This document shows, piece after piece, positions 42,370 to 50,992 of a stretch of 64,000 nt of DNA (position 1 is the first letter of the stretch; every line of letters begins with the position of its first letter). A program made the position numbers and the translations under genes. Where the stretch lies: contig NZ_CAMLDC010000013.1 of assembly GCF_946478805.1 (NCBI RefSeq), forward strand, positions 78,873 to 142,872. The letters run 5' to 3'. Source of the DNA: an uncultured Fluviicola sp. Its GTDB lineage: Bacteria; Bacteroidota; Bacteroidia; Flavobacteriales; Crocinitomicaceae. The notes beneath the pieces were generated by a model, which ran no database searches, was not told the origin of the DNA, and worked only from the letters and a program-made list of their open reading frames with translations.

Positions 42370-43329
42370 ATGATCCGACTTACCTTTTTCACTTTATTAT
42401 TTCTTTTAGCGAACATGCATGTTTTTTCTCAAACAAGCATCTATGCAATTACCAATGACGGATCCATTATACGAATTGACCCGGGCAATTGCAGTTATGA
42501 AACATTATTATCAGCTTATCAAATTGGCGAAGGGTTCAATGATATTGCTTTCGCCAATAACGAATTATACGTTTCCAATGCCAATTTTATACGGAGAATA
42601 GATTTCTTATCAGGCACAGCAGTTTCAACAAACCTTGAAGGTCTAAGTGACGGCAATATAACAGGTTTGACAGGCGATGAGAATGGAAATTTATATGCCT
42701 CTGGCGATTATTTGACCAAAGCAATTCCTTCCACCGGGTCAGTTAGTAATTTAGGATCTTTAGGAGGTTACTACACGGTGGGTGATCTAGAAATATATAA
42801 TAATGTTTTTTATATTTCCGTCCTTGATACTGGCACTAACAAACTCATAAAAGTCCAAACCAATCCATTTTTAATTTCTGAAATCGGAGGATTGCCCCCA
42901 AACCCTTATGGAATAACCAAGCATCAATCCTTGAATCCCGATGAGGCTTACATTTCTACAAGTGCAGATTTACGGATTCTCAACCTGAATACAGGTGCAA
43001 CTTCAATGGTTTGTCCACAACTTTGGCCTGGAACCGCCATCTATGGATTGACTACAGGGCCTGATTATCTGAGTACCGAGGAATACGAAAATCCATACGG
43101 TATTGATGTTACACAGCAGGAAAAAAACGCAACTATTCGTATCGAAAATCCTCAGTTGGAGCAATCTTCATATTGTATTCAAAATGCTTTGGGGCAAGTC
43201 CTGTTTTCGGCAGATATCACATCCGAAAACACCAGTATTGATCTAAACCATTACCCTATTGGAGTTCTATTTCTCACAATTACTAAGTCCAATCAATCAG
43301 TTTTTCAAAAAAAGCTAATCACTTATTGA
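42370..43329 (+). CDS. Secreted propeller-like protein with T9SS type A sorting domain
   Basis: A 319-residue protein with a signal peptide (FLLANMHVFSQ). The propeller-like part (IYAITNDGSIIRIDPGNCSY, FNDIAFANNELYVSNANFI, TGLTGDENGNLYASGDYLTK) is clearly paralogous to residues 22-230 of the protein at 17362-18321. The last 70 residues, however, are a type A T9SS sorting domain: RIENPQLEQSSYCIQNALGQ, YPIGVLFLTITK, QKKLITY. The pair therefore shares a cargo but carries different sorting tails. Function of the cargo unknown. Confidence 0.82.
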   Translation: MIRLTFFTLLFLLANMHVFSQTSIYAITNDGSIIRIDPGNCSYETLLSAYQIGEGFNDIAFANNELYVSNANFIRRIDFLSGTAVSTNLEGLSDGNITGLTGDENGNLYASGDYLTKAIPSTGSVSNLGSLGGYYTVGDLEIYNNVFYISVLDTGTNKLIKVQTNPFLISEIGGLPPNPYGITKHQSLNPDEAYISTSADLRILNLNTGATSMVCPQLWPGTAIYGLTTGPDYLSTEEYENPYGIDVTQQEKNATIRIENPQLEQSSYCIQNALGQVLFSADITSENTSIDLNHYPIGVLFLTITKSNQSVFQKKLITY

Positions 43330-43426
43330 TTCATTTTCAATGTGAAATTAGTTCTGCTTTCATGCAACCAACTTTTCGTTTTTGCCATCTCTATTTCAAA
43401 GAATATTAAAACCCATTTTCTATAAC

Positions 43427-44284
43427 ATGCTACCAAATATCAGAATAGCCCCAAAAGAACAAGTGGAACTTCTGAAAACCCTCGACACTGCTTTCAGCAA
43501 TCAAGAGCTGGACTTTTCGGAGCAATTGTGCGGATTGTACAAAACTCAGACAGACTTGGTGAAAAAATACGGTCGGGACGGGCTCATGCTCCTGATCGAC
43601 TGCGAAACCCGGGTTTATGTAGATTCCGAAACCAAACGAAGTTTGGAGATCATGCATTATCACGCTATTCCTAAAGACTGTCCGTGGCACGAACTGCGCG
43701 AATTACAGATCTCCGACTTTATTCAGAAGGTCTGGGCAGCTTTCCCGATTTCCTTTGTTGAAGTCTTGAAAGAATACACCAAAGACCTTTTCGTGATTTT
43801 CGAAGACAAGAAATGGTACATGGTTTATGCCTATCAAGGCAAAGATTACAACAACAATAGTTACTATGACTTTTTGGGAGGATGCCAACCGGAGCAAAAT
43901 GCCGGATTACCTAAAGCACTTTTGGACACAGGCTGGAAAATGCCTAAGGATTTACAGGAATTGTATTCCGTTCACAGCATTTTCGGCGATTTGAAAAGTG
44001 TCCTCAAAAACGCAATCACAGACTGTATTCCGAATGCAAGTTCCCTGGAAACATCCCTGACCTTTTTGGAAGAATATGTAGTCGCATGGGAAGTGGACTA
44101 TACTTTTTTCGACTTATTACCCTTTTGTGAGGACGGAGCGGGGAATTCTCAGAACTTCTATAAAGCTGAGCCAACCGAAAACTCTTATGCAACAGTAGAT
44201 TGGGATCACGAGACCAAAGAAATTTCAGGAGCCAGCACTTTAGCTGAATTTATGGAACATCAATTTGCAGAAAGAATGGTTTAA
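43427..44284 (+). CDS. Hypothetical protein
   Basis: The frame opens at a TTG (43382), but the ATG at 43427 (MLPNIRIAPKEQVELLK) is chosen, giving 285 residues. It is soluble and acidic and has no signal peptide or membrane segment. Segments such as RDGLMLLIDCETRVYVDSET, LFVIFEDKKWYMVYAYQGK, WEVDYTFFDLLPF and a terminal HQFAERMV are visible. I recognise no family; it has the look of a SMI1/KNR4- or immunity-like protein, but this is only an impression. Confidence 0.65.
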   Translation: MLPNIRIAPKEQVELLKTLDTAFSNQELDFSEQLCGLYKTQTDLVKKYGRDGLMLLIDCETRVYVDSETKRSLEIMHYHAIPKDCPWHELRELQISDFIQKVWAAFPISFVEVLKEYTKDLFVIFEDKKWYMVYAYQGKDYNNNSYYDFLGGCQPEQNAGLPKALLDTGWKMPKDLQELYSVHSIFGDLKSVLKNAITDCIPNASSLETSLTFLEEYVVAWEVDYTFFDLLPFCEDGAGNSQNFYKAEPTENSYATVDWDHETKEISGASTLAEFMEHQFAERMV

Positions 44285-44289
44285 ACCGG

Positions 44290-44302
44290 TGAATTCGTAA
44301 TT
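44290..44302. repeat. Single GAATTCGTAATTA motif
   Basis: A single copy of the motif that is doubled at 34621-34650 and 52733-52757. Here it lies between two convergent genes. Confidence 0.35.
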
Positions 44303-44717
44303 ATAAATACCGCGCTTCTATCCCCTTCGCCTGAAATTCACCAACCATTTTCTGTTCGCGATCATAAAGCAGAATCACTTTCTTCAGATTCGGAAGCCAT
44401 TTCACATCTTCCGTTGAAGTGATATTGAATTCATCACCTTCCCCATCCCAATAAGGTGTTACCTGGTGATATGCCTGGTGGTAATTTTGATCCAGAATCT
44501 CAACCTGGTCCAACAATTCCTGCGGAATCTCCAGATCCCTGAAAAATTTTTTCACCCCCGGAACCGCTTTCGAAGGATGCATCGCCTTGTTAATTTTCTG
44601 CCACTTTTCAGGACCAACAAACGTTTTCACATCAAAAGCAGGTTGAAGGAGTTTCTTGCTGTACATCAATTCCTGGATAACAGCCAGTTTAAAATTGAAG
44701 TCTTTGAATTTTGTCAT
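44301..44717 (-). CDS. DUF6892-like hypothetical protein
   Basis: A 138-residue protein from the ATG at 44717 (MTKFKDFNFKLAVIQELMY); the open frame extends 18 codons upstream without family-like sequence. FNFKLAVIQELMYSKKLLQP, GVKKFFRDLEIPQELLDQVE and LDQNYHQAYHQVTPYWDGEG, then LPNLKKVILLYD resemble the DUF6892 family as I recall it. There is no known function. Convergent with the upstream hypothetical gene. Confidence 0.65.
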   Translation of the reverse strand: MTKFKDFNFKLAVIQELMYSKKLLQPAFDVKTFVGPEKWQKINKAMHPSKAVPGVKKFFRDLEIPQELLDQVEILDQNYHQAYHQVTPYWDGEGDEFNITSTEDVKWLPNLKKVILLYDREQKMVGEFQAKGIEARYL

Positions 44718-44791
44718 TTTGCTGAAATTAGTTCTGAAATATCGGAAATCTGATCCGATTCTTAAATACAAAATCGTATTTTAGTCTGACA

Positions 44792-45007
44792 ATGATCGTC
44801 ATAACACTAATATCCCTGCTTTGTCCTTTTTTAATCTTTTTGGATTATCATAAACGCAGCAATATCCATCTCGCAATCGGGTATATTCTTGTTTTTTTCG
44901 GAAGTATTTTCCTCCTTTCACGGGTCGTCTATCATTACGGGATGTTCCTGGCAGCTTTAGCTCCGTTTTTTATCCTGACAATCTGTATCATTAGAAGAAA
45001 GCACTGA
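44792..45007 (+). CDS. Small two-helix membrane protein
   Basis: A 71-residue protein with hydrophobic segments at about residues 2-14, 27-44 and 48-65 (for example LAIGYILVFFGSIFLLS). It has short, basic ends (RRKH at the C-terminus). The family is not recognised. It stands alone upstream of the large T9SS protein. Confidence 0.55.
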   Translation: MIVITLISLLCPFLIFLDYHKRSNIHLAIGYILVFFGSIFLLSRVVYHYGMFLAALAPFFILTICIIRRKH

Positions 45008-45120
45008 AAAACAATAAATTACAATTTCAGGGGAAACCCCTAATTTTCTTTTTTTAAACCGAAAATGCATTGATTCAGTATAAAAACACTACCTTCGCCC
45101 GAATTTTTAAATCACTATTT

Positions 45121-46986
45121 ATGATGAAAAGACTACACTTAATTTTTCTTGCGTTTACCTTTTTGGGTTTTAAAGCCTATGCACAACCTTGTGCAGCCGT
45201 GATCAGTGCCTCAGATGCCCTTATATGCTCCGGAGACAACATTACCCTGAATGCTATTGCAAACGGTCCCGATAACTTTATGGATGCTTCGAATACTGCC
45301 GGAAACAACCACCGTGGTAACATGTTCGACATCGTTGCAACAAATGCAGTAACCATTCTTTCATTCGATGCTTCCCCAATGGGAAATACAACCATCGAGG
45401 TGTATTACAAAGCTGGTACATGGAACGGGTTTGCCAATACGCCTTCAGCATGGACATATATTGGTTCTGCCGCTACCCCTTACACCGGCGGATTCTCAGC
45501 CGTTGCAGTACCTGTGAACGTGACTATACCGGCTGGTCAAACGTATGCATTCTATGTAACATCGAATACGTCTGCTGTTAGTTTGAACTATTCGAATGGA
45601 ACCAATGTCGGAAACGTTTACAGTAGTGATGCAAACATCACTTTCCTGGAAGGAGGTGGTATGGAATACCCATTTACAGCAAATACAGGAGCTGTTTATC
45701 AACCACGGGTATGGAACGGAAGAATCCATTATGCTATAGCTAACCAACCCGGAGCTACGCTTACTTGGGGTACCGGAGAAACTACAGCATCCATTCCTGC
45801 AGCACCAACTGCTACAACAACTTATACCGTTTCTGCTACAGTTCCTGGGTGTCCTTCCACATTGGCTGATACACTGGAAGTTATGGTTTCCATTCCTCCT
45901 GTAACTGCAAACGCACCGATGGTAGTATGTTCAGAGGATGAAGTGTTACTTTATGGTACCGGTGCGGAAAGCTTTACCTGGAACAACAGTGTCACAGATA
46001 GCGTAGCGTTCGAAGCAACCGTTACAACAACTTACGTAGTAACAGGTACCGATTCCATCGGTTGTATTGCTAATGACACGGTAACCGTAACTGTAAATCA
46101 GCTTCCCAATGTCAATGCAGGTGCAGATTTCGATGTGTGTGAAGGAAATGATATCACATTAACAGGACAAGGTGCTGATACGTATGTATGGAACAGTGGA
46201 GTAACAGATAATATTCCTTTCGAACCTGCAGGTAATGCAACCTATATTGTAACTGGAACAGATACCAACGGATGTATTAAAAGCGACACGATCACAGTTA
46301 CCGTTAATCCGACACCAATTGTTTCTGCAGGACCTGACCTGGACCTTTGCCAGGGTGTACCACATATCTTTTCAGCAACAGGTGCACAAACATATAGCTG
46401 GAACAACGGGGTAATCAATGGTATGCCAATCGCACCTTTAAACGGCATATACTCAGTTACGGGAATAGATACCAATGGATGTTTTGCAAGTGATCAAATG
46501 ACGGTTACCATTCACAATGTCATGTCTTCGATCTTTTCATCAGGAAACATACTTACTGCCGGAGTACTGGTTGACATGTCCGCTCAGTGGGTTAATTGTT
46601 CCGATATGTCCATCATCCCGGGAGAAACGGATGTCATTTTTGAACCAACACACGGAGGAACTTACGCAATTATTGTCCAGGACAATGTTTACGGATGTAT
46701 TGATACTTCAAACTGTGTGGATATTCAATTTGCAGGACTCGATGAATCATCGGCTGCTGAGTTGAGTGTTTACCCGGTTCCTACAAATGGAAAAGTGACT
46801 GTTGCTTCTTCGGGAACAGTGATAGAACGTGTAGAATTGATCGACATACTTGGAAAAGTATTGGAAACTACAGAACCGAATACGTTTCAAACGGAATTGA
46901 ACCTTTCGGCATATGAATCCAATACGTTCTTCCTGCGTGTTTACCGTGGAGGACAAATGGCTTTGCTAAAGGTCGTGAAGAACTAA
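45121..46986 (+). CDS. Large secreted Ig-like/PKD-repeat protein with T9SS type A sorting domain
   Basis: A 621-residue protein from the ATG at 45121 (MMKRLHLIFLAFTFLGFKAYA signal). Residues about 40-235 have a beta-rich module (GDNITLNAIANGPDNF, TIEVYYKAGTWNGFANTPSA). Three tandem Ig-like repeats of about 80 residues follow, with recurring TYVVTGTDSIGCIANDTVTV, then NAGADFDVC and TYVWNSGVTD. The C-terminal 70 residues are a type A T9SS sorting domain (ELSVYPVPTNGKVTVASSG, RVELIDILGKVLET, LKVVKN). Probably a surface or adhesin-like protein. The frame opens upstream at 45070 but lacks a signal there. Confidence 0.9.
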   Translation: MMKRLHLIFLAFTFLGFKAYAQPCAAVISASDALICSGDNITLNAIANGPDNFMDASNTAGNNHRGNMFDIVATNAVTILSFDASPMGNTTIEVYYKAGTWNGFANTPSAWTYIGSAATPYTGGFSAVAVPVNVTIPAGQTYAFYVTSNTSAVSLNYSNGTNVGNVYSSDANITFLEGGGMEYPFTANTGAVYQPRVWNGRIHYAIANQPGATLTWGTGETTASIPAAPTATTTYTVSATVPGCPSTLADTLEVMVSIPPVTANAPMVVCSEDEVLLYGTGAESFTWNNSVTDSVAFEATVTTTYVVTGTDSIGCIANDTVTVTVNQLPNVNAGADFDVCEGNDITLTGQGADTYVWNSGVTDNIPFEPAGNATYIVTGTDTNGCIKSDTITVTVNPTPIVSAGPDLDLCQGVPHIFSATGAQTYSWNNGVINGMPIAPLNGIYSVTGIDTNGCFASDQMTVTIHNVMSSIFSSGNILTAGVLVDMSAQWVNCSDMSIIPGETDVIFEPTHGGTYAIIVQDNVYGCIDTSNCVDIQFAGLDESSAAELSVYPVPTNGKVTVASSGTVIERVELIDILGKVLETTEPNTFQTELNLSAYESNTFFLRVYRGGQMALLKVVKN

Positions 46987-47292
46987 TAAAAAAAATACGT
47001 TCAGGTTGACATTTTAAAAAATTGTCAACACGCATAAAACCCCGATGAACAATTGTTTACCGGGGTTTTGTTTTTTTAAACTTTGCGATCTCTGTCTCTT
47101 TGCGGTAAAAACACATCTTATACAATTCTAAACTGACTCCTTGTTTTAACACATTTTAAGCTTTCCAAGCTGTCACAAAATCGATTTAATCACTTACCTT
47201 TATTCGTTCAAAAGTACAAGGTTCATCCAATCACAATTTGACCGGACATTTCATCCAACTAACGGTCAATCAACAACTAAACAAACAACATC
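46987..47292. other. Intergenic region
   Basis: The terminator at 47036-47077 ends the T9SS gene. At 47083-47108 lies ACTTTGCGATCTCTGTCTCT followed by TTGCGG, a CTTTGCG-type repeat that is frequent in Bacteroidota intergenic regions. The remaining 180 bases before the VWA gene are AT-rich without a recognised element. Confidence 0.5.
47036..47077 (+). terminator. Rho-independent terminator
   Basis: AAAACCCCG (47036-47044) pairs with CGGGGTTTT (47061-47069), followed by further Ts, after the large T9SS gene. Confidence 0.88.
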
Positions 47293-48399
47293 ATGCGCAA
47301 AGGATTTGTATTTACACCCTATTCCGCTCCGGAGCAATCACCTTTTGATCGGCTCTTCGAGATTTTCAAGGAATTGATCACGCATACTTCAGGAGATTTC
47401 GACGAAGCTATTGATTGGTTGCGTGTCCTAGACAAGGAATACGAGCTTACCACAGCTGATTACACCATTGATGATTTCATCGAGGAACTCCGCAAAAAGA
47501 ATTACATCCGGGATAAAACAGGAGATGAGGGAAGCGGAACAGCTATTACAGCCAAAACGGAACTCGCCATTCGCCAGCATGCCCTGGAACAGATTTTCGG
47601 CAACCTGAAGAAAAGCGGCGTAGGAAATCACCGGACCAAACACAGTGGAAACGGAGATGAACAAACAGGCGATTACCGACAATTCAATTTTGGAGACGGC
47701 CTGGAAAAAATTTCTATGACAGAAAGCTTGCGGAATGCCCAGATCAACAATGGACCGGGCGAATTCCAGCTTCACGAACGGGATTTGGTAGTTGAGGAAA
47801 GTTTCTATAAAGCACAGATGAGCACTGTGTTGATGATCGACATCAGTCACAGTATGATCTTATACGGAGAAGACCGTATCACTCCGGCCAAAAAAGTAGC
47901 CATGGCTCTTGCTGAACTGATTAAAACACGTTATCCCAAAGATACACTCGATATTCTAGTATTTGGCGATGATGCCTGGGCAATCGAAGCAAAAGAACTT
48001 CCCTATTTGCAGGTTGGTCCATATCACACCAATACCGTTGCGGGTTTGGAATTGGCCATGGACTTGCTGCGCAGAAAACGCAATACCAACAAGCAGATTT
48101 TCATGATTACGGATGGGAAGCCAAGTTGTGTTATCGAACCCGACGGATCTTATTATATGAACTCAAATGGTTTGGATAAGTACATCGTCGACAAATGTTA
48201 TACAACAGCGCAACAGGCCCGGAAATTACACATTCCGATCACCACATTCATGATTGCACAGGATCCGTATTTACAACAATTTATCCAACGATTCACAGCT
48301 GCAAACCAGGGAAAAGCATTCTACACCGGAATCCAGGGATTGGGACAAATGATTTTTGAAGATTACCAGGCAAACCGGATTAAACGAATCAGAGGGTAA
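47293..48399 (+). CDS. VWA domain protein (MoxR-associated type)
   Basis: A 368-residue protein. The N-terminal part (about 1-170) is helical and charged. The C-terminal von Willebrand A domain has the MIDAS motif DISHS in LMIDISHSMILYGEDR, and the following TNTVAGLELAMDLL and FMITDGKPSC. It lies upstream of a MoxR/magnesium-chelatase-like AAA+ ATPase gene (48498-49961). In such pairs the VWA protein recruits or presents substrates to the ATPase. Between the two genes lies a hairpin-forming intergenic repeat. Confidence 0.88.
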   Translation: MRKGFVFTPYSAPEQSPFDRLFEIFKELITHTSGDFDEAIDWLRVLDKEYELTTADYTIDDFIEELRKKNYIRDKTGDEGSGTAITAKTELAIRQHALEQIFGNLKKSGVGNHRTKHSGNGDEQTGDYRQFNFGDGLEKISMTESLRNAQINNGPGEFQLHERDLVVEESFYKAQMSTVLMIDISHSMILYGEDRITPAKKVAMALAELIKTRYPKDTLDILVFGDDAWAIEAKELPYLQVGPYHTNTVAGLELAMDLLRRKRNTNKQIFMITDGKPSCVIEPDGSYYMNSNGLDKYIVDKCYTTAQQARKLHIPITTFMIAQDPYLQQFIQRFTAANQGKAFYTGIQGLGQMIFEDYQANRIKRIRG

Positions 48400-48480
48400 T
48401 TGAAAAGTGAGAATGGAAAATGGAAAAGTTTTTAAATGTCGACCCTTTTTCAATTTTCCATTTTAAATTATCAATTCTTA
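48398..48480. repeat. Hairpin-forming intergenic repeat, copy 3
   Basis: Arms at 48398-48428 (AATTGAAAAGTGAGAATGGA) and 48445-48480 (CTTTTTCAATTTTCCATTTT) have the same inverted design as 12019-12140 and 13044-13156. It separates the VWA and AAA+ genes. Confidence 0.55.
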
Positions 48481-48497
48481 AAACACAGACAAAACGT

Positions 48498-49961
48498 ATG
48501 AAAAAAATCAACACATTAGGCGAATTAAAGGCCTCAGGATACCAGACAAAAAGCGTTAAGGAAGAATTGCGTTCGAATTTGATGGAGGCACTAAAAACAG
48601 GAAAACAACCTTTCGAAGGGATTCATGGATATGAAAATACCGTGATTCCGGAATTGGAACGTGCTATTTTAGCAAAACACAACATCAATTTACTCGGACT
48701 ACGCGGTCAGGCGAAAACCCGGTTGGCTCGTTTGATGGTCAATTTACTGGACGAATGGATGCCGATCGTTCAGGGTTCGGAAGTGAATGACGATCCCTTG
48801 AGCCCACTTTCCCGTTATGCGAAAGACCTGATTGCCGAAAAAGGAGATGAAACACCTATTTCCTGGGTTCACCGGGATGACCGGTTTGCTGAAAAATTGG
48901 CAACACCGGATGTAACTATTGCCGATCTTATCGGAGACGTGGATCCGATCAAGGCTGCAAATATGAAATTGTCTTACGCAGACGAGCGTGTGATCCATTT
49001 TGGAATGATCCCACGTGCAAATCGTTGTATTTTCGTAATCAATGAGTTACCCGACCTGCAAGCACGTATCCAGGTAGCTCTGTTCAATATCCTCCAGGAA
49101 GGTGATATTCAAATCCGCGGATTCCAATTGCGCTTCCCATTGGATATTCAATTTGTATTTACAGCGAATCCGGAAGACTATACGAACAGGGGAAGTATTG
49201 TAACTCCTTTGAAAGACCGGATCGGTTCCCAGATCCTGACACATTACCCGGAAACAATCCGGATTGCACGGACAATCACCGAACAGGAAGCAAAATTGGA
49301 AGGTGATCAAAAAGAAAACATCTCCGTTCCGAGTCTGGCAATGGACCTGATTGAACAAATCGGGTTCGAGGCACGTGACAGCGAATACATCGACGTGAAA
49401 AGCGGTGTGAGCGCACGTATGAGCATTTCAGCTTTTGAAAACCTGGTAAGTGCTGCCGAATTGCGTGGTTTGAAAAGTAAGAACCCAAAGACCAGTGTTC
49501 GTTTGGCGGATTTTTCAGGAATCATTCCTGCGCTGACAGGGAAAATGGAATTGGTTTACGAAGGCGAACAGGAAGGCAGCACTTATGTTGCTGAACAATT
49601 GATCGGCAGAGCCGTAAAGACCTTGTTCGAAAGTTACTTCCCGAAAGTGGAGAAATTGGAAAAACCGGGAGAAAGCGGTCCTTACCAGGCTATCGTTGAT
49701 TGGTTCTTCGAACAGGACGAATTTGTACTTTCTGAAGATGCTGACGACAAGACTTATCATGCTCAATTGGATTCTATCGCTCCATTAGAAGCCTTGATCC
49801 AGAAATACCAACCCAAAGTGGTTGCAGGTGAAAAGCATTTCCTGAAGGAATTTGTGTTGTGGGGATTGGTTGAAAGTAATAAATTAAGCAAATCAGAACT
49901 TGAAAACGGAACCACATTCAGCGATCAGTTCAGTTCGTATGTAAGAGGTGGATTGAATTAA
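48498..49961 (+). CDS. MoxR/magnesium-chelatase-like AAA+ ATPase
   Basis: A 487-residue ATPase from the ATG at 48498 (MKKINTLGELKASGYQ); an upstream frame from 48420 runs through the intergenic repeat. The Walker A region LLGLRGQAKTRLARL and a later CIFVINELPDLQARIQVALF (Walker B-like), then VFTANPEDYTNRGSIVTPLK (sensor) place it in the chelatase-like AAA+ group. The C-terminal third is helical. Together with the VWA protein it probably forms a MoxR-type chaperone or metal-insertion machine; the client is unknown. Confidence 0.88.
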   Translation: MKKINTLGELKASGYQTKSVKEELRSNLMEALKTGKQPFEGIHGYENTVIPELERAILAKHNINLLGLRGQAKTRLARLMVNLLDEWMPIVQGSEVNDDPLSPLSRYAKDLIAEKGDETPISWVHRDDRFAEKLATPDVTIADLIGDVDPIKAANMKLSYADERVIHFGMIPRANRCIFVINELPDLQARIQVALFNILQEGDIQIRGFQLRFPLDIQFVFTANPEDYTNRGSIVTPLKDRIGSQILTHYPETIRIARTITEQEAKLEGDQKENISVPSLAMDLIEQIGFEARDSEYIDVKSGVSARMSISAFENLVSAAELRGLKSKNPKTSVRLADFSGIIPALTGKMELVYEGEQEGSTYVAEQLIGRAVKTLFESYFPKVEKLEKPGESGPYQAIVDWFFEQDEFVLSEDADDKTYHAQLDSIAPLEALIQKYQPKVVAGEKHFLKEFVLWGLVESNKLSKSELENGTTFSDQFSSYVRGGLN

Positions 49962-49972
49962 GCCTATTATCC

Positions 49973-50071
49973 GTGAAAAAAAGAATTCTGGTTACTATTG
50001 GTATAGCGATTTTACTTGTAGTCGGAATAAGCTATTATTTCATTTATCAGTTTCATTTACCGATCTGTTAG
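49973..50071 (+). CDS. Single-pass membrane micropeptide
   Basis: A 32-codon frame with a GTG start reads KKRILVTIGIAILLVVGISY and ends FHLPIC before TAG. The basic N-terminus and the 20-residue hydrophobic stretch predict one membrane helix. It starts 11 bases after the AAA+ stop and is followed directly by a strong terminator at 50078-50115, so it is the last unit of that transcript. Whether it is translated cannot be told; the reading is below the usual length cut-off. Confidence 0.5.
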   Translation: MKKRILVTIGIAILLVVGISYYFIYQFHLPIC

Positions 50072-50077
50072 AAAACC

Positions 50078-50115
50078 AAAATAAGCATGAAGAGTTAACT
50101 CTTCATGCTTATTTT
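50078..50115. terminator. Bidirectional perfect-palindrome terminator
   Basis: AAAATAAGCATGAAGAGTT and its exact complement AACTCTTCATGCTTATTTT are adjacent. With A and T runs on either side it ends both the AAA+ transcript and the convergent lipoprotein gene at 50118. Confidence 0.92.
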
Positions 50116-50117
50116 CA

Positions 50118-50714
50118 TTAGTTTATTCCCAACACAAATCTTGTCTTTTTGGTTGACACGCCACCAGAAGAATTGGTATCTGAACTTTCCGATTCCATCC
50201 ACATGGTTTTTTCATCAAACTTTGTAATCGTATAAACAAGCTTATTTTCTCCAGTCGCATAAGTCTCTGAACTGGATGTAGTCGTATCCGGGAAATTAGG
50301 ATTGCCTCCGCCCCCGGTTTGCGAATTAACAGTTGATTTAGATAAGGTATTGAACAATAAACGATCGTTTTTTGCCAAATTATCTCCTGCTATGACTTTA
50401 ACAAAAGCCCAGGTTCCCTTCTGAGTCTCAGATGTTTTAATTGACAATAGGATAGATCCCCCGAAAATAGTGATTGTACTGCTATAATGTCTGTTCCAGG
50501 TCCAAGTGCCATCCTTATCGATTATTAACTCATTTGGACTGTAAGGCGAATCACCGTTGGAAAAAGTACTCGTAGAACCATCTGGATGGGTTGTTTCTTC
50601 GTAATAATTGGCGACTCTCCAAGCATTTGCTATTGTTTCTTCGCTCTTTTTCACACAAGAAGTTATTCCGATGGTTACAAGGGCGATGCAGGTGTAAAAA
50701 GAAATTCTTTTCAT
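50118..50714 (-). CDS. Lipoprotein, lipocalin-like, paralogue 1
   Basis: A 198-residue protein with lipoprotein signal TIGITSCVKKSEE. The mature part has NAWRVANYYEETTHPDGS, then KDGTWTWNRHYSST, QKGTWAFVKV, NDRLLFNTLSKS and ENKLVYTITKFDEKTMWMES, a lipocalin-like pattern. It is paralogous to the gene at 50993-51643: the same order of KDGTWxWxxxY, KGTWxFV, LLFNxLS and a GENxxxYTI segment. Function unknown. Confidence 0.78.
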   Translation of the reverse strand: MKRISFYTCIALVTIGITSCVKKSEETIANAWRVANYYEETTHPDGSTSTFSNGDSPYSPNELIIDKDGTWTWNRHYSSTITIFGGSILLSIKTSETQKGTWAFVKVIAGDNLAKNDRLLFNTLSKSTVNSQTGGGGNPNFPDTTTSSSETYATGENKLVYTITKFDEKTMWMESESSDTNSSGGVSTKKTRFVLGIN

Positions 50715-50766
50715 TAGCTGTTAAGTTGTGAATGGAATAAAGTTATCGAAAAAAGGAATCAAAATC

Positions 50767-50940
50767 TTACTTTACAATCACTTTATTCAAAACCATTTCT
50801 TTTTTCCATTTCCGGTCTGAAGGAAATAAACGCCATATGTCATCATTTGAAAAATACGAATTACTGCTCTCCCGGTTAAGTGAACGGATCAGATTGATCA
50901 ACACGTTTACTTGCTGATTTCCCTGAAAATTCACGTATAA
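50767..50940 (-). pseudogene. Probable decayed T9SS sorting-domain remnant
   Basis: Reading leftwards, one frame ends EMVLNKVIVK before a TAA at 50769-50767, like the last strand of a type A sorting domain. A second frame just upstream reads GVYFLQTGNGKK, the preceding strand of such a domain. A single frameshift would join them into GVYFLQTGNGKKEMVLNKVI. No cargo domain or start codon is present. Alternatively the continuous frame is a short unknown protein. Confidence 0.35.
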
Positions 50941-50941
50941 A

Positions 50942-50971
50942 AAAAGGGATTCACCGCAGCAAATCCCTTTT
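50942..50971 (-). terminator. Rho-independent terminator of lipoprotein 2
   Basis: AAAAGGGATT and AATCCCTTTT pair around CACCGCAGCA. On the minus strand it follows the lipoprotein gene ending at 50993 by about 20 bases. Confidence 0.8.
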
Positions 50972-50992
50972 CAATGTAGCCGAAGCTAATTC

